DNA of 64,000 nucleotides from Pedococcus badiiscoriae (GTDB lineage Bacteria; Actinomycetota; Actinomycetes; Actinomycetales; Dermatophilaceae), in contig NZ_JACCAB010000001.1 of NCBI RefSeq assembly GCF_013408925.1, positions 1,674,001-1,738,000 of the forward strand. The letters are read 5' to 3'. Below, piece by piece: positions 16,009 to 26,116 of the stretch. The translations under genes were made by a program, and so were the position numbers. Position 1 is the stretch's first letter; each line of letters starts with the position of its first letter. The notes below the pieces were generated by a model. It made no database searches. It saw only the letters and a program-made list of their open reading frames with translations, and was not told where the DNA came from.

Positions 16009-18266
16009 CGCCGGCGGGCCTTGCGGCGGCGTTTGGCGTGCATGTCGATCAGTGCGCTCTGCAGGTCGGCCAGCGGTTGGCCGTCCTCGTCGAAGTTCAC
16101 CCTCGTCCACCGGCCGTCTCCGGTCAGCCGCCAGTGCGCATAGCTGTCGCTCATGCCCCGCGCCATCAGCGCTTGGAGGTCCCCGACGTGGCGGGGGTCG
16201 GCGAGGCGCACCAGAGCCTCGACGCGACGGTCCAGGTTGCGGTGCATCATGTCGGCGCTGCCGATGTAGACCTCGGGATCGCCGCCCCCTCCGAAGAGGA
16301 ACACGCGTGAGTGCTCGAGGAAGCGCCCGAGGATCGAGCGGACCTCGATGGTCTCCGAGAGGCCGGGCACCCCGGGTCGCAGCGAGCAGATGCCGCGCAC
16401 CCAGATGTCGACCTTCACCCCCGCCTGCGAGGCGCGGTAGAGCGCGTCGATGATCTGCTCGTCGACGATCGAGTTGAGCTTGAGCTGGACTAGGCCACCG
16501 CGGCCGGCTCGCGCGTGCTCGATCTCGGCTTCGATGCGTTCGATCAGGCCGGACCGGACCGAGCGCGGGGCCACCAGCAGGCGCTTGAACTTGCTGCGGG
16601 GGGCGAAGCCGGACAGCTGGTTGAACAGCCGGGCCAGGTCGTCGCCCACCTGCGGATCCGACGTCAGCAGGCCGAAGTCCTCGTAGAGCCGGGCGGTCTT
16701 GCCGTTGTAGTTGCCCGTGCCGACGTGGCAGTACCGGCGCAGGCTGCCGTCCTGTTCCTGGCGCACCACCATGCAGAGCTTGGCGTGCGTCTTGAGCCCG
16801 ACGATGCCGTAGACGACGTGGACACCGGCGTGTTCCAGCTTGCGGGCCCAGGAGATGTTGTTCTTCTCGTCGAAACGGGCCTTGATCTCGACGATGGCCA
16901 GCACCTGCTTGCCGGACTCGGCGGCGTCGATGAGGGCGTCGATGATGGGGGAGTCACCGCTCGTGCGGTAGAGGGTCTGCTTGATGGCGAGGACGTTCGG
17001 GTCGGCCGCCGCCTGCTCGATGAACGCCTGGACGGACGTCGAGAACGAGTCGTACGGGTGCTGCAGCAGCACGTCCTTGTCACGCACGATCGGCAGGATC
17101 TCGGACGGCTTGGAGCTCTCGGCGGGGGCGAGGTCGGGGTGCATCTGCCCCCGGAACGGCGGGTAGCGCAGGTCGGATCGCTCGAGGTCGGCGACGAGGT
17201 CGAGCCCGCGCAGGTCGAGCGGGGCCGGGAGCCGGTACACCTCGCTCTCGGTGACGCCGAGCTCGCGCACCAGCATGTCGAGCACGTGGTCGTCGATCGT
17301 CTCGTCCACCTCGAGGCGCACGGGCGGACCGAACCGGCGACGGGTCAGCTCCTTCTCCAGGGCGGTGAGGAGGTTCTCGGCGTCGTCCTCCTCGACCTCC
17401 AGGTCCTCGTTGCGCGTGACCCGGAAGGTGAAGTGCTCGCGCACCTCCATACCCGGGAACAGCATGTCGAGGTGGGCGGCGATGACGTCCTCGAGCGGCA
17501 CGAACCGGGTGCTGAACAGGTCGACCGTCGACGGCTCGCCCGGCTCGGGCTCGATGTGCAGCAGCCTCGGCAGCAGGGGCGGGACCTTGACCCGCGCGAA
17601 GTGCTCCTTGCCGGTCTTGGGGTTGATGAGCACCACGGCGAGGTTGAGCGACAGCCCCGAGATGTACGGGAACGGGTGGGCCGGGTCGACGGCCAGCGGG
17701 GTGAGCACCGGGAACACGCGCTCGGCGAACAGGTCCGAGTGCCGTTCGCGCTCGGCATCGCTCAGCTCGTCCCAGCGCACCACGGAGATGCCCTCGTCCT
17801 CGAGGGCGGGCTGCACCTTGTCCTTGTAGACCAGGGTCTGCATGGCCTGCAGCTCGTGCGCGACGAGCGAGATCTGTTCGAGGACCTCTCGTGGCTCGAG
17901 CCCCGACGCGGAGCGGACCGCCAGGCCCGTGGCGATGCGTCGCTTGAGCCCCGCGACCCGGACCATGAAGAACTCGTCGAGGTTCGAGGTGAAGATGGCC
18001 AGGAAACGGGCGCGCTCGAGCAACGGCACCGAGTCGTCGGCGGCCAGCTGCAGGACCCGCTCGTTGAACTGCAGCCACGAGATCTCGCGGTCGAGGAACC
18101 GGTCCGCTGGAAGGCCGCTCTCGTCCTCGCCCCCGGAGGCATGGACGACCCGCATGAACCGCCCGTTCGACGCCCGCGGCTGGGCGCTGGCGATCGACAC
18201 CTCGTGGCCCTCTTCGTCGCCGTCGAAGATCTCAGGCTCGTCGGTGGGACGGGTCGTCACACTCAT
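16005..18266 (-). CDS. ppk1: Polyphosphate kinase 1
   Basis: Predicted 753-aa enzyme that reversibly makes polyphosphate from ATP (EC 2.7.4.1). Visible blocks: [17 protein letters not shown] and [16 protein letters not shown] (N-domain), [41 protein letters not shown], the catalytic-His region [23 protein letters not shown] and [12 protein letters not shown]. Full length for the family, with ~40 extra acidic N-terminal residues. Begins 10 nt after mshD and overlaps the Nudix gene, so it is operonic. Confidence 0.96.
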   Translation of the reverse strand: MSVTTRPTDEPEIFDGDEEGHEVSIASAQPRASNGRFMRVVHASGGEDESGLPADRFLDREISWLQFNERVLQLAADDSVPLLERARFLAIFTSNLDEFFMVRVAGLKRRIATGLAVRSASGLEPREVLEQISLVAHELQAMQTLVYKDKVQPALEDEGISVVRWDELSDAERERHSDLFAERVFPVLTPLAVDPAHPFPYISGLSLNLAVVLINPKTGKEHFARVKVPPLLPRLLHIEPEPGEPSTVDLFSTRFVPLEDVIAAHLDMLFPGMEVREHFTFRVTRNEDLEVEEDDAENLLTALEKELTRRRFGPPVRLEVDETIDDHVLDMLVRELGVTESEVYRLPAPLDLRGLDLVADLERSDLRYPPFRGQMHPDLAPAESSKPSEILPIVRDKDVLLQHPYDSFSTSVQAFIEQAAADPNVLAIKQTLYRTSGDSPIIDALIDAAESGKQVLAIVEIKARFDEKNNISWARKLEHAGVHVVYGIVGLKTHAKLCMVVRQEQDGSLRRYCHVGTGNYNGKTARLYEDFGLLTSDPQVGDDLARLFNQLSGFAPRSKFKRLLVAPRSVRSGLIERIEAEIEHARAGRGGLVQLKLNSIVDEQIIDALYRASQAGVKVDIWVRGICSLRPGVPGLSETIEVRSILGRFLEHSRVFLFGGGGDPEVYIGSADMMHRNLDRRVEALVRLADPRHVGDLQALMARGMSDSYAHWRLTGDGRWTRVNFDEDGQPLADLQSALIDMHAKRRRKARRR

Positions 18267-18276
18267 GGCTGCACAC

Positions 18277-19260
18277 TCATGGCGTCATCCTGACAGGGCC
18301 GGGTGAACGCGCCGGCTGAACACCGCGCGAATACATCACATCGACCATGATGCTGCGAAAACCGAGCCCCGTGTAGGTGCGTATCGCGGCCTGGTTGTCG
18401 CCGTCGACGTAGAGCACCACCTCCGGAAGCCCGAGCCCGGCCAGGTGGGCCAGCCCCAGGGCCGTGACGGGCCGTCCCAGCCCGCGCCCCTGGTATGCCG
18501 GGTGTACCCCGACCACGTACACCTCACCTGCCGGTCTGGCCGGGTCCACCGACGAGCGGTCGTCAGGGTCGACCTTGGTCCAGTGGAAGGCCGCGACTCT
18601 CCCCGCCGACGGGTCGCGGACGGGCTCGTCGGCTTCGACGAGGATGAACCCGGTCGGGTCGAACCAGGGGAGCGCCATCCGCTCGCGCAGGTCGGCCAGC
18701 GTCAGCCGTCCCTGCTCGGGGTGGTGGGCGAAGGCCGCCGCGTTGGTCTCCAGCCAGTCCTGCTCGTCGCGGCCGGGCTCGAAGGACCGTGACCGGAACC
18801 CCGGCGGCAGGGCGCTCGCCGCCGGGTCGAGGTCGGCCTCCCCGAGCGGCCTGGCCATCTTGTGCAGCTCGCGGACAGCCGTCAGCCCGCTGCTCGCGGC
18901 GAGGGCCTGCGCGGCCGGGAGCTGGCCGTGTGCCCAGAGCCGGGCCTCGGGCGCCAGCTCCAGGACCGCGTCCACCAGGGCCTGGCCGAGGCCCCGCTTC
19001 CGGAAGTCCGGATCGACGACCAGCTCTCCGGAGGGGTCGGGACCGGTGGCGGGGTCGAGCTGGGCGTACCCCGCGAGCTGCTGCCCGGCATACGCGAGCA
19101 GGTGGTGGACGCGACCAGCCGCGGAGGTGAGGGACAGCAGCGACTGCTCCGAGAGCGGACCGACACCGTCGACGGCGGCCGCGCGCCCGTGCAGGTCATG
19201 CACCTGGGCGGCTTCCTCGGCCGTCAAGGGGTCGGCGGGGCGCACGGGAGTCAAGGGCAC
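18277..19260 (-). CDS. mshD: Mycothiol synthase MshD (tandem GNAT acetyltransferase)
   Basis: Predicted 327-aa enzyme that acetylates Cys-GlcN-Ins with acetyl-CoA to finish mycothiol (EC 2.3.1.189). Two GNAT domains: N-terminal with the CoA loop [15 protein letters not shown]-terminal with [15 protein letters not shown] and [22 protein letters not shown] 19260 is preferred; the frame runs to 19314 but would cover the promoter of the divergent nucleotidase gene. No Shine-Dalgarno is seen; AT-rich ATGCAT repeats just upstream may be promoter or operator. Head of the mshD-ppk-nudix operon. Confidence 0.88.
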   Translation of the reverse strand: MPLTPVRPADPLTAEEAAQVHDLHGRAAAVDGVGPLSEQSLLSLTSAAGRVHHLLAYAGQQLAGYAQLDPATGPDPSGELVVDPDFRKRGLGQALVDAVLELAPEARLWAHGQLPAAQALAASSGLTAVRELHKMARPLGEADLDPAASALPPGFRSRSFEPGRDEQDWLETNAAAFAHHPEQGRLTLADLRERMALPWFDPTGFILVEADEPVRDPSAGRVAAFHWTKVDPDDRSSVDPARPAGEVYVVGVHPAYQGRGLGRPVTALGLAHLAGLGLPEVVLYVDGDNQAAIRTYTGLGFRSIMVDVMYSRGVQPARSPGPVRMTP

Positions 19261-19358
19261 GTATGCATTGCACCATGCATCTTCCCCACCGGTGGATCCG
19301 CGGTTAGCGTGCACAGGTCCGGCGACCGCCGGTTCCTCCTCCGCACAAGGACGAACAC

Positions 19359-21242
19359 ATGACTTCTTCCCGTACCCGACGCCTGTCCGGCGTCGTGGCA
19401 GTGGCCGCGCTCGCGGCGACCGGTGCGGCCTTCACGGGAGGCAGCACGTCCGCTGCCTCCAACGGGCCGACCATCGACATCCAGCTGCTGTCGTTCAACG
19501 ACTTCCACGGAAACCTCGAGCCCCCGTCGGGCTCGGGCGGCCGGATCATCACCTCGGACACCTACACCGAGACGTCGAACACCAACCCGAACACCGGCGT
19601 CACGACGTACAGCGCGACGCCGCAGACCGTGAACGCCGGCGGCGTGGAGTACCTCGCGGGGCACCTCAAGGCCCTGCGTCAGGGTCACCCCTACACCGCA
19701 ACGGTGGCTGCCGGTGACATCGTCGGCGCGTCCCCCCTCCTGTCGGCGGCGTTCCACGACGAGCCGACCATCGAGGCCATGAACAGCCTCGGCCTCGACG
19801 TCACGGCGGTGGGCAACCACGAGTTCGACGAGGGCTACAAGGAGCTCCAGCGGCTGGCCAACGGCGGGTGCCTGGACGACGGCGCAGGCGCCGCCAACCA
19901 GGACTCGTGCCCGGGTGGGAAGACCTTCACCGGTGCGAACTTCCCGATCCTGGCGGCCAACGTCCGGCTCAAGGCGACCGGTCAGACCATCCTGCCGGCC
20001 ACCTGGGTCAAGAAGTTCAAGGGAGCCAAGATCGGCTTCATCGGCATGACGCTCAAGGACACCCCGAACATCGTGACGGCCTCGGGGATCCAGGGGCTGG
20101 AGTTCACCGACGAGGTGCAGACGGCCAACGCCCTCGTGCCCCGGCTGGAGGCGCAGGGCGTCAAGGCGATCATCGTCCTGATCCACCAGGGCGGGGTGCC
20201 GACGCGCACCGCCAGCACCGCCCACCTCAGCGGGTTGGAGAACAAGTTCGACTCCGCCTGCCCGACCGGCACCAGCACCGGGCTCAACGCCCCCGCCAGC
20301 CCGATCATCCCGATCGCGCAGCAGCTGTCCCCGCAGATCGACATGATCATCAGCGGCCACACGCACACGCCGTACGTCTGCAGCATCCCGGACCCGGCGG
20401 GGCAGCCGCGCCTGGTGACCTCGGCCTCCTCCTTCGGGCGCCTGGTGACCGAGACGAACCTGACCTTCGACCGGCGCACCCAGGACATCGTGCGCGCCTC
20501 GGTGGCCGGCAACAACCTCGTCGTCACCCGGGACCCGGCCTTCAAGGATCCCGCGGAGACGAAGATCATCGCCGACTACAAGACGCTCATCGCTCCCATC
20601 GCCAGCAAGGTCCTGGGCTCGATCAGCACCGACATCACGACGGCCTCCAGCCCCGCCGGGGAGTCCAAGCTCGGCGACCTGATCGCGGACGCCCAGCTGG
20701 CCGACCCGTCGACGACCACGGGTGGCCAGGCCCCGGTCATCGCCTTCATGAACCCCGGCGGCATCCGCACCAACCTCACCTACGCCAACAAGTCGTGGAA
20801 CGAGGCGCCCGGCGAGGTGACGTACGACGAGGCCTTCCAGGTGCAGCCGTTCAACAACTACCTCGTGTCGTTGACCCTGACCGGTGCCCAGGTCAAGGAG
20901 ATCCTGCGCGAGCAGTGGGGTGGCGGTGCGACGACCTCGCCCAACTCCATCGCCAGGCCGGTCATCCTGCAGGTGTCGTCGGGCTTTGCGTACAGCTACA
21001 GCGACACCCCCGCCGGGCGGGTGCTCGGACCGGTCACGCTGGGTGGCGCCGAGCTCAGCGACACGGGCACGTACCGCGTGGTGACGAACAACTTCGTCGC
21101 AGACGGTGGGGACGGACTGCCCGGCTTCCGCGTCGGCAGCGGCAGGTTCTTCGGTGGTCTCGACATCGACGCCTTCGCGAACTACCTGCAGGCCCACTCG
21201 CCGTACAGCCCCGTCGCGGACGCCCGGATCACGAAGAACTGA
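19359..21242 (+). CDS. Secreted 5'-nucleotidase / UshA-like metallophosphatase
   Basis: Predicted 627-aa exported enzyme. A signal peptide (~1-33, Arg-rich n-region, ending TSAAS) is followed by a metallophosphoesterase domain with LLSFNDFHGNLEP, AAGDIVGASPLL, AVGNHEFDEG and ISGHTHTPY, then a C-terminal 5'-nucleotidase substrate domain with NPGGIRTNL and FVADGGDGLPGF. It would release phosphate from extracellular nucleotides, fitting the phosphate genes around it. ATG 19359 has AAGGA upstream. No cell-wall anchor is visible, so it is probably soluble. No clear PHO box in the 98-bp upstream gap. Confidence 0.92.
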   Translation: MTSSRTRRLSGVVAVAALAATGAAFTGGSTSAASNGPTIDIQLLSFNDFHGNLEPPSGSGGRIITSDTYTETSNTNPNTGVTTYSATPQTVNAGGVEYLAGHLKALRQGHPYTATVAAGDIVGASPLLSAAFHDEPTIEAMNSLGLDVTAVGNHEFDEGYKELQRLANGGCLDDGAGAANQDSCPGGKTFTGANFPILAANVRLKATGQTILPATWVKKFKGAKIGFIGMTLKDTPNIVTASGIQGLEFTDEVQTANALVPRLEAQGVKAIIVLIHQGGVPTRTASTAHLSGLENKFDSACPTGTSTGLNAPASPIIPIAQQLSPQIDMIISGHTHTPYVCSIPDPAGQPRLVTSASSFGRLVTETNLTFDRRTQDIVRASVAGNNLVVTRDPAFKDPAETKIIADYKTLIAPIASKVLGSISTDITTASSPAGESKLGDLIADAQLADPSTTTGGQAPVIAFMNPGGIRTNLTYANKSWNEAPGEVTYDEAFQVQPFNNYLVSLTLTGAQVKEILREQWGGGATTSPNSIARPVILQVSSGFAYSYSDTPAGRVLGPVTLGGAELSDTGTYRVVTNNFVADGGDGLPGFRVGSGRFFGGLDIDAFANYLQAHSPYSPVADARITKN

Positions 21243-21283
21243 CGACGGCCCCCTGACGCGGCAACGCGGCATGCCGCCGAGAA

Positions 21284-21313
21284 GGCGCCCCTCCCGGCAA
21301 CGGGAGGGGCGCC
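21284..21313. terminator. Bidirectional terminator between nucleotidase gene and glnR
   Basis: 13-bp perfect stem GGCGCCCCTCCCG/CGGGAGGGGCGCC with a GCAA tetraloop. It lies between convergent genes and can serve both. Confidence 0.8.
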
Positions 21314-21338
21314 CTTCGCGTGGTGGGGAGTCGGTGAC

Positions 21339-22025
21339 TCAGGCGTCGACGGCGTCCTCGGCCGGGACGAAGCGGTAGCCGACGTTGCGCACCGTGCCGA
21401 TGAGCACCTCGTGCTCGGAGCCCAGCTTGGCGCGCAGCCGGCGGATGTGGACGTCGACGGTGCGGGTGCCGCCGTAGTAGTCGTAGCCCCAGACCTCCTG
21501 GAGCAGCTGGGCGCGGCTGAAGACGCGCCCCGGGTGCTGGGCGAGGTACTTGAGGAGCTCGAACTCCTTGTACGTGAGGTCGAGCAGCCGACCCCGGACG
21601 CGGGCGGAGTACGTCGCCTCGTCGATGGTCACGTCGCCGGAGGTGATCTGCACGTCCTCGGGCTCCTGGTTGTCCTGCAGGCGCCCAGCGGCGAGTCGCA
21701 ACCGCGCCTCGACCTCGGCGGGACCGGCGGACTCGAGCAGGACCTCGTCGACGCCCCACTCGGTCGTGATGCCCGCGAGGCCGCCTTCGGTGAGGATGGC
21801 GATGAGGGGCACGGACATGCCCGTCGCGCGGAGCACGCGGCACAGGGAGCGAGCCACGGCGAGGTCGCGGCGCGCGTCCAACAGGACGGCGTCACACGGC
21901 GGCGCGTCGACCAGCGCCGTCGGCTCCGCGGGGATGATGCGCACGTGGTGGGTGAGCAGCCCGAGTGCCGGAAGCACCTCGGCGCTGGGCGCCAAGGCGT
22001 TCGTCAGCAGCAACAGACGGGCCAT
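21339..22025 (-). CDS. glnR: GlnR-type nitrogen response regulator
   Basis: Predicted 228-aa OmpR-family regulator very like Streptomyces Gln[22 protein letters not shown] at the N-terminus, LLDARRD in the receiver, and a winged helix with [55 protein letters not shown]. GlnR controls ammonium assimilation and, in some actinobacteria, is cross-regulated by PhoP. No histidine kinase is adjacent, as usual for this orphan regulator. ATG 22025 has only a weak Shine-Dalgarno. Confidence 0.92.
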   Translation of the reverse strand: MARLLLLTNALAPSAEVLPALGLLTHHVRIIPAEPTALVDAPPCDAVLLDARRDLAVARSLCRVLRATGMSVPLIAILTEGGLAGITTEWGVDEVLLESAGPAEVEARLRLAAGRLQDNQEPEDVQITSGDVTIDEATYSARVRGRLLDLTYKEFELLKYLAQHPGRVFSRAQLLQEVWGYDYYGGTRTVDVHIRRLRAKLGSEHEVLIGTVRNVGYRFVPAEDAVDA

Positions 22026-22124
22026 GCCTTGAAAGGATACGGCCGAAGGCCACCCCACGGGCCGTTGCACACATCGTGAGACCCTTGTCTGATGCTTGGG
22101 ACACGCGCAGGAGAGGAGGGTGGT

Positions 22125-22385
22125 ATGCCGGGTGACAACGAGGGTGCCTCGGTGACCGTCCGCTACTGGGCAGGTGCCAGGGCGGCAGCAGGCGTGGATT
22201 CCGACCTCGTCCGGGGATGCCGGACCGTCGCACAGGCGGTCGCCGCGGTCGACCTGCTGCACCCCGGGCTGCCTGCGGTCACGGCGGTCAGCACCTTGCT
22301 GCTCGACGGCCGGGCGACCCATCGTGACGACCCCCTGCCTGACGGCTCGGTGCTGGAGGTACTGCCTCCCTTCGCCGGGGGGTGA
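22125..22385 (+). CDS. MoaD/ThiS-family sulfur-carrier-like protein
   Basis: Predicted 86-aa ubiquitin-fold protein ending in the Gly-Gly tail (PPFAGG) that is adenylated and thiocarboxylated in this family. [15 protein letters not shown] near the start and [14 protein letters not shown] are typical. Could supply sulfur for molybdopterin or another cofactor; no moaE or thiF is adjacent. ATG 22125 is preceded by GGAGAGGAGGG and lies inside a GTATGCCG octamer. The membrane-protein gene starts 7 nt downstream. Confidence 0.8.
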   Translation: MPGDNEGASVTVRYWAGARAAAGVDSDLVRGCRTVAQAVAAVDLLHPGLPAVTAVSTLLLDGRATHRDDPLPDGSVLEVLPPFAGG

Positions 22386-22392
22386 TGCGAAG

Positions 22393-23259
22393 ATGCCCCT
22401 TGTGTCCGACGTCCCCGAGCAGGCGCCCAACAACCCTGCCGTGCCGCTGACCCGGCGCGAGCGTCGCGTCCATGCCCAGACCGCGAAGCCTGCCCTGCCG
22501 CGTCGCGCCCTGCTCCCGCGACCGCTGTCCATCGCCGCGACCGTCGCGTTCGCCGCGCTGGTGGCACTGACCGGCTATGCCAGCCCGCAGTTCGTCGCGC
22601 TGGCCGTGGGGCTGGCCGGGCTGGTGCTGGCCTGGGGCTGGCCGCAGCTGCTCAGCCTGCCGAGCCCGCGGGGGACCAGCGCGGTCCTGGCGATCGGCAC
22701 GGTGCTCATGACCGGGACCGCACTGTTGACGCGCCACAACCCCTACCTCGAGTGGATGCCTGCCGCTCTGGCCGTCGCCGTCCTCGTCGCCTTCCTGCAC
22801 CAGCTGATGCGTCGCGACGGCCGTCCCCGCCTGACCGAGTCCGTGGCTGCCACGACCTCGGGTCTGGCGATCATCTCGGCCGGCACTGCGCTGGCCCCGA
22901 TCCCGCACGTGCTGGCCGGTGACCACGCCCTCGCGGCTGCGATGGCCGGTCTGGGGGTTGGCGCGCTGACCGACCCATGCATCTCGCTCCCGCGGCTGAG
23001 GAAGTGGGCCCTCTTCATCGCCATGCTGGTGGGAGGGGGATCCGCCCTGCTGGTCTCGGCGATCGCGGGTGCTCCGATGTTGGCCCCGGGCGCGCTGCTC
23101 GGCCTGCTCGCCGCCGCGATCGCGCACGCCACCCGGCGCCTGCTGGCGCCCCTGCCCTCGACCGCCATGCCGCGGGCCCAGCTCGCTGCGGCCGCGACCT
23201 CCTGTCTCATCATCGGCGTGGTCATCCACGTGGTCGTGACGTCGCCCCTCTACGCCTGA
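22393..23259 (+). CDS. Conserved polytopic membrane protein of unknown function
   Basis: Predicted 288-aa protein with a ~45-residue basic cytoplasmic N-terminus ([15 protein letters not shown]) and about eight Leu/Ala/Val-rich helices. I do not recognise a family. ATG 22393 directly follows the MoaD-like gene and GGGGGGTGA may serve as ribosome site; GTG at 22402 is an alternative. Probably co-transcribed with the MoaD-like gene. Confidence 0.75.
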   Translation: MPLVSDVPEQAPNNPAVPLTRRERRVHAQTAKPALPRRALLPRPLSIAATVAFAALVALTGYASPQFVALAVGLAGLVLAWGWPQLLSLPSPRGTSAVLAIGTVLMTGTALLTRHNPYLEWMPAALAVAVLVAFLHQLMRRDGRPRLTESVAATTSGLAIISAGTALAPIPHVLAGDHALAAAMAGLGVGALTDPCISLPRLRKWALFIAMLVGGGSALLVSAIAGAPMLAPGALLGLLAAAIAHATRRLLAPLPSTAMPRAQLAAAATSCLIIGVVIHVVVTSPLYA

Positions 23260-23283
23260 CGACGCGGCGCCCTCGCGAGAAGG

Positions 23284-23652
23284 TCAGTAGACGAGGGCCT
23301 GCACCCCGGGGGACAGGACCTCCTCGACGAACGCCGCCGCACCGCGGATCGCCACGCCGGGCAGGAGGTCGGCCTCGGCGAGGTCGCGTCGCGCCGCACA
23401 CTGGCCGCAGACAGTGACCGTGCCGGTGGCCAGCACGGCGTCGCGCAGGTCCGCCAGCGCTGCCGCGTGCGCCAGCTCGACCTGCTCAGCCCGACCCGGC
23501 ACGCCCATCCACGACGCGTCCCCCGTGAGCCAGAGGCTGACGCCGACGCCGCTGGCCACCGCGGTGGCGGCGACGGTGAAGGCCTGGTTCAGGCGTTCGA
23601 GCGACTCGGTGCCACAGGTGACCTTGATGACGAGCGTGCGCGGGTCTGTCAT
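23284..23652 (-). CDS. DsrE/DsrF-like family protein
   Basis: Predicted 122-aa soluble protein with a DsrE-like alpha/beta fold: a TLVIKVTCGTESLERLNQAFTVA strand-helix, VSLWLTGDAS, and a Cys pair CGQC in a VTVCGQCAARR loop followed by a GVAIRGAAAFVEEV end. Relatives take part in sulfur relay or bind small redox partners. Convergent with the membrane protein gene (24 nt apart) and divergent from the 32-aa gene. Confidence 0.75.
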   Translation of the reverse strand: MTDPRTLVIKVTCGTESLERLNQAFTVAATAVASGVGVSLWLTGDASWMGVPGRAEQVELAHAAALADLRDAVLATGTVTVCGQCAARRDLAEADLLPGVAIRGAAAFVEEVLSPGVQALVY

Positions 23653-23676
23653 GGTCCACAGGCTACGATCTGGCGC

Positions 23677-23775
23677 GTGCACACGTTCTACATCTGCCTT
23701 CTCGCCCTCACGGCCGTGGTGATCACCTGGTTCGCCGGATTCGTCGTGTACCGCCTGGTCAAGACGCCGCGCTGA
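23677..23775 (+). CDS. 32-aa single-pass membrane microprotein coupled to nitrobindin
   Basis: A GTG-started frame encodes 32 residues with one hydrophobic helix (LLALTAVVITWFAGFVVY) and a basic end (RLVKTPR). Its TGA overlaps the nitrobindin ATG as TGATG. TACGAT (23664-23669) lies 7 nt before the GTG with no Shine-Dalgarno, the arrangement seen at other leaderless genes here. Function unknown; a membrane tether or regulator of the downstream haem protein is possible. Confidence 0.65.
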   Translation: MHTFYICLLALTAVVITWFAGFVVYRLVKTPR

Positions 23776-24272
23776 TGCAGTTCACCCTCGACCCGGACCT
23801 GCCGCGCGCGCTCGCGCCGCTGGCGTGGCTGATCGGTCGCTGGGAGGGCGCCGGCGTCGTCGGCTACCCGACCATCGAGTCGGCAAACTTCGGCCAGGAA
23901 ATCGAGGTCACCCACGACGGTCGCCCCTTCCTCGAGTGGCACAGCCGCACGTGGCTGCTCGACGAGGCCGGCACCAAGGTGCGCCCGCTGGCGACCGAGC
24001 TGGGCTTCTGGCGGCCGTTCGAGGACGGAGAGGTGGAGCTCCTCCTCACCCACCCGACGGGAATCGTCGAGCTCTACTACGGCAAGGCGGAACCGGCCAA
24101 GATCGAGCTGCGCACCGATGGTGTCCTGCGCAGCCCGCAGGCCAAGGAGTACAACGCAGGCACGCGCCTCTACGGGCTGGTGAACTCCAACCTCATGTGG
24201 GCGATGGACATGGCCGCCGTCGGTCAGCCGCTGCAGAGCCACCTCTCCGCCGAGCTCAAGCGCGTCGGCTAG
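23775..24272 (+). CDS. Nitrobindin-like haem-binding FABP-fold protein
   Basis: Predicted 165-aa ten-stranded beta-barrel of the nitrobindin (DUF1794) family: LAWLIGRWEGAGVVGYPTIE holds the family GxWxGxG motif, then FLEWHSRTWLLDE, LGFWRPFEDGEVELLLTHPTGIVELYYG and RLYGLVNSNLMWAMDMAAVGQPLQSHLSAELKR with the distal His expected to bind ferric haem. Known relatives isomerise peroxynitrite and scavenge NO. Translationally coupled to the 32-aa gene. Confidence 0.88.
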   Translation: MQFTLDPDLPRALAPLAWLIGRWEGAGVVGYPTIESANFGQEIEVTHDGRPFLEWHSRTWLLDEAGTKVRPLATELGFWRPFEDGEVELLLTHPTGIVELYYGKAEPAKIELRTDGVLRSPQAKEYNAGTRLYGLVNSNLMWAMDMAAVGQPLQSHLSAELKRVG

Positions 24273-24277
24273 AGCAC

Positions 24278-24865
24278 ATGGCGTCCACCCCAGCGCGGAT
24301 CCTGACGGTCTGCACCGGCAACATCTGCCGGTCGCCGTTCCTGGAGCGCGCCCTCCAGACCGAGCTGGACCGCTCCTGGGGGGTCGGCGCCGTCGAGGTC
24401 TCCAGCGGCGGCACCGGGGCCCTGGCCGGCCACCCCATGGAGGACCAGGCGCGTGCGCTGCTGGAGTCCAAGGGGTATGCCGCGAACGGCTTCGTCGCTC
24501 GCCACCTCACCCAGGCGATGGTGGCCGACGCCGACCTCGTGCTCACCGCCACCCGGGTGCACCGCGGGAAGGTGGCCACGCTGCACCCCAAGGCGCTGCG
24601 CTATGTCTTCGCCTTCCGGGAGTTCGCCGACCTGGTCTCCGGGCTGGACCCGTCGGCCGTGGCCGTGTCGTCCGACTCCGCCCGCGAGCACATCACCCGG
24701 GTCGTGGCCCTGGCTGCTGGACAGCGGGGGATGCGGACGCCGCTGAGCGACGCAGAGGCCGACATCGTCGACCCGTACCGCCGCCCGGCGCAGGTCTTCG
24801 AGGACATGACCGAGCAGATCATGGGTGCCCTGCCCACCGTGGCGCACGCCCTGGGGAGGCCGTGA
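24278..24865 (+). CDS. Low-molecular-weight protein tyrosine phosphatase
   Basis: Predicted 195-aa enzyme with the P-loop CTGNICRS (CX5R, ~12-19) and the general-acid region VDPYRRP (~166). Members remove phosphate from phosphotyrosine, often of BY-kinases; a BY-kinase is encoded 5 kb downstream at 30260. Starts 5 nt after nitrobindin; its stop overlaps the next start by one base, so operonic. Confidence 0.9.
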   Translation: MASTPARILTVCTGNICRSPFLERALQTELDRSWGVGAVEVSSGGTGALAGHPMEDQARALLESKGYAANGFVARHLTQAMVADADLVLTATRVHRGKVATLHPKALRYVFAFREFADLVSGLDPSAVAVSSDSAREHITRVVALAAGQRGMRTPLSDAEADIVDPYRRPAQVFEDMTEQIMGALPTVAHALGRP

Positions 24866-25797
24866 TGCCCCGCCTCGGCGAACGAGCCGGGCTCGTCGGG
24901 CTGGCCGCGTTCCTGATCGTCGACGTGCTGCTCGTGGGGTTCGCCATCTCCAGCACCCGTCACCCGGTCGACCGAGGCGGCTCCACCATCGGCTCAGGGG
25001 TGACCACCACCCCGTCGGTGCCCGGGACCACCACCGCCACGACCACCGGGCCGTCCACACCCGCGGTCAGGGCGGCACCCCTGACGCAGGGCATCGTCGC
25101 GGTCGACAAGGCCACCGCCTTCCGGTTCACGCTCGGCAACTGCAAGTCCCGCGGTTCCAAGCTCGAGCTGACCCGCAACGCCGGAGCGAGCTGGGGTCCG
25201 CGATCCGCCCCGTTCGACACCATCGTCAGGGTCCGGGTCAGGTCTGACCGTTCTGCGTTCGTCGTGGGCGCCGACTCCCGGACGGGCTGCACACCCGCCA
25301 TCCGCCAGGCATCCACCCTCGTCGCGGACTTCGGGAACTCGGTCGCCGCGGCGAATGTCTGGTTCCGGGACCCCAGGGCCAGCGCCTCCGTGGGACTGCC
25401 CACTGGGGGCACCGGCAAACCGTGCGGTTCCACCCCTGTGGTCGACCTGGCGATCGTAGACGCCGGCGGTGCCGCCCTGTGCACCGACGGACGGGTGAGG
25501 GTGAGCACGGACGGCCAGCGCTGGACCACCGCCTCCACCGTCCCGGGGGCAATCGCGGTTGCCCTCACCGCCAAGGGTCGTGCCCTCGTCGTCGTCCCCG
25601 GCGTCGCGTCCTGCAGCGGCCTCGCCGTCATCGATGCGGCCAAACCCACCCAGGCCCTCGGCTGCGCGATGACGGACGTCTCCAAGGTCCAGCCCGGGAC
25701 CGTCGCGCTCTCGGTGACATCCGGGTCGGGTTGGCTCGCCGTGGGGGACGCCGTGTTCGTGGCCGGTGGCGATCTCTCGACCTGGAAGAAGAGCTGA
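24865..25797 (+). CDS. Membrane-anchored exported hypothetical protein
   Basis: Predicted 310-aa protein with an N-terminal membrane helix (~10-30), a Thr/Pro/Gly linker (~35-70) and an extracytoplasmic domain whose repeated beta segments (ASWGPRS, SAFVVGADSRTGC, GRVRVSTDGQRWT, GWLAVGDAVFVAG) suggest a sialidase/BNR-like propeller. Six cysteines are scattered in it. ATG 24865 follows GGAGG at good spacing and shares a base with the preceding stop. Function unknown. Confidence 0.7.
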   Translation: MPRLGERAGLVGLAAFLIVDVLLVGFAISSTRHPVDRGGSTIGSGVTTTPSVPGTTTATTTGPSTPAVRAAPLTQGIVAVDKATAFRFTLGNCKSRGSKLELTRNAGASWGPRSAPFDTIVRVRVRSDRSAFVVGADSRTGCTPAIRQASTLVADFGNSVAAANVWFRDPRASASVGLPTGGTGKPCGSTPVVDLAIVDAGGAALCTDGRVRVSTDGQRWTTASTVPGAIAVALTAKGRALVVVPGVASCSGLAVIDAAKPTQALGCAMTDVSKVQPGTVALSVTSGSGWLAVGDAVFVAGGDLSTWKKS

Positions 25798-26116
25798 CCG
25801 TCCGGGCTGCGGGCACGCCCGTAATCTCCCGGCCGACGCCAACTGGAAGCACCCCACCGCACCAGCACGTGTCCTACGTCGAATACGGGTCCCCGGACGA
25901 AACCAGGGCTGAGAGCCTACGACGTGCAGAGGGTCACGCCTCTCATCGGTTGCCCGGCGCAGCGGACGGGCCGCGACCGGGTCTCGTCACCAAGCGCTCC
26001 TTTCGGCGCCAGTGACAGGTCCGGTCATCGGGGTCGGGCCGCACACCGCCCCAACCGTCCAAGCACGCCGAGTCGCCTGGACGGGGATGCGCTCGCCACA
26101 CCGAGAAAGGTGCGTC
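25798..26116. other. 319-bp intergenic region
   Basis: Holds the promoter region of the secreted-protein gene at 26117. A GGCTGAGAGCC element occurs near 25907, but I could not fold a known riboswitch from it. The stretch before the start has GAGAAAGG as ribosome site. Nothing else is recognised. Confidence 0.35.

Noticed and set aside
16009..16110. Longer N-terminus for the Nudix protein
   Set aside because: Would overlap ppk by ~100 nt; the added residues are Arg/Pro-rich shadow and the TTGA overlap at 16008 explains the start.
18303..18321. Possible PHO box (GTGAAC...CTGAAC)
   Set aside because: Spacing is 13 rather than 11 bp and it lies inside the mshD coding end.
19251..21272. 673-codon open frame on the minus strand
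   Set aside because: Antisense to the clearly recognisable 5'-nucleotidase gene; shadow composition.
25895..25935. GGCTGAGAGCC element resembling part of a TPP riboswitch
   Set aside because: The second TPP arm is absent and the downstream gene is a secreted protein with no thiamine link.
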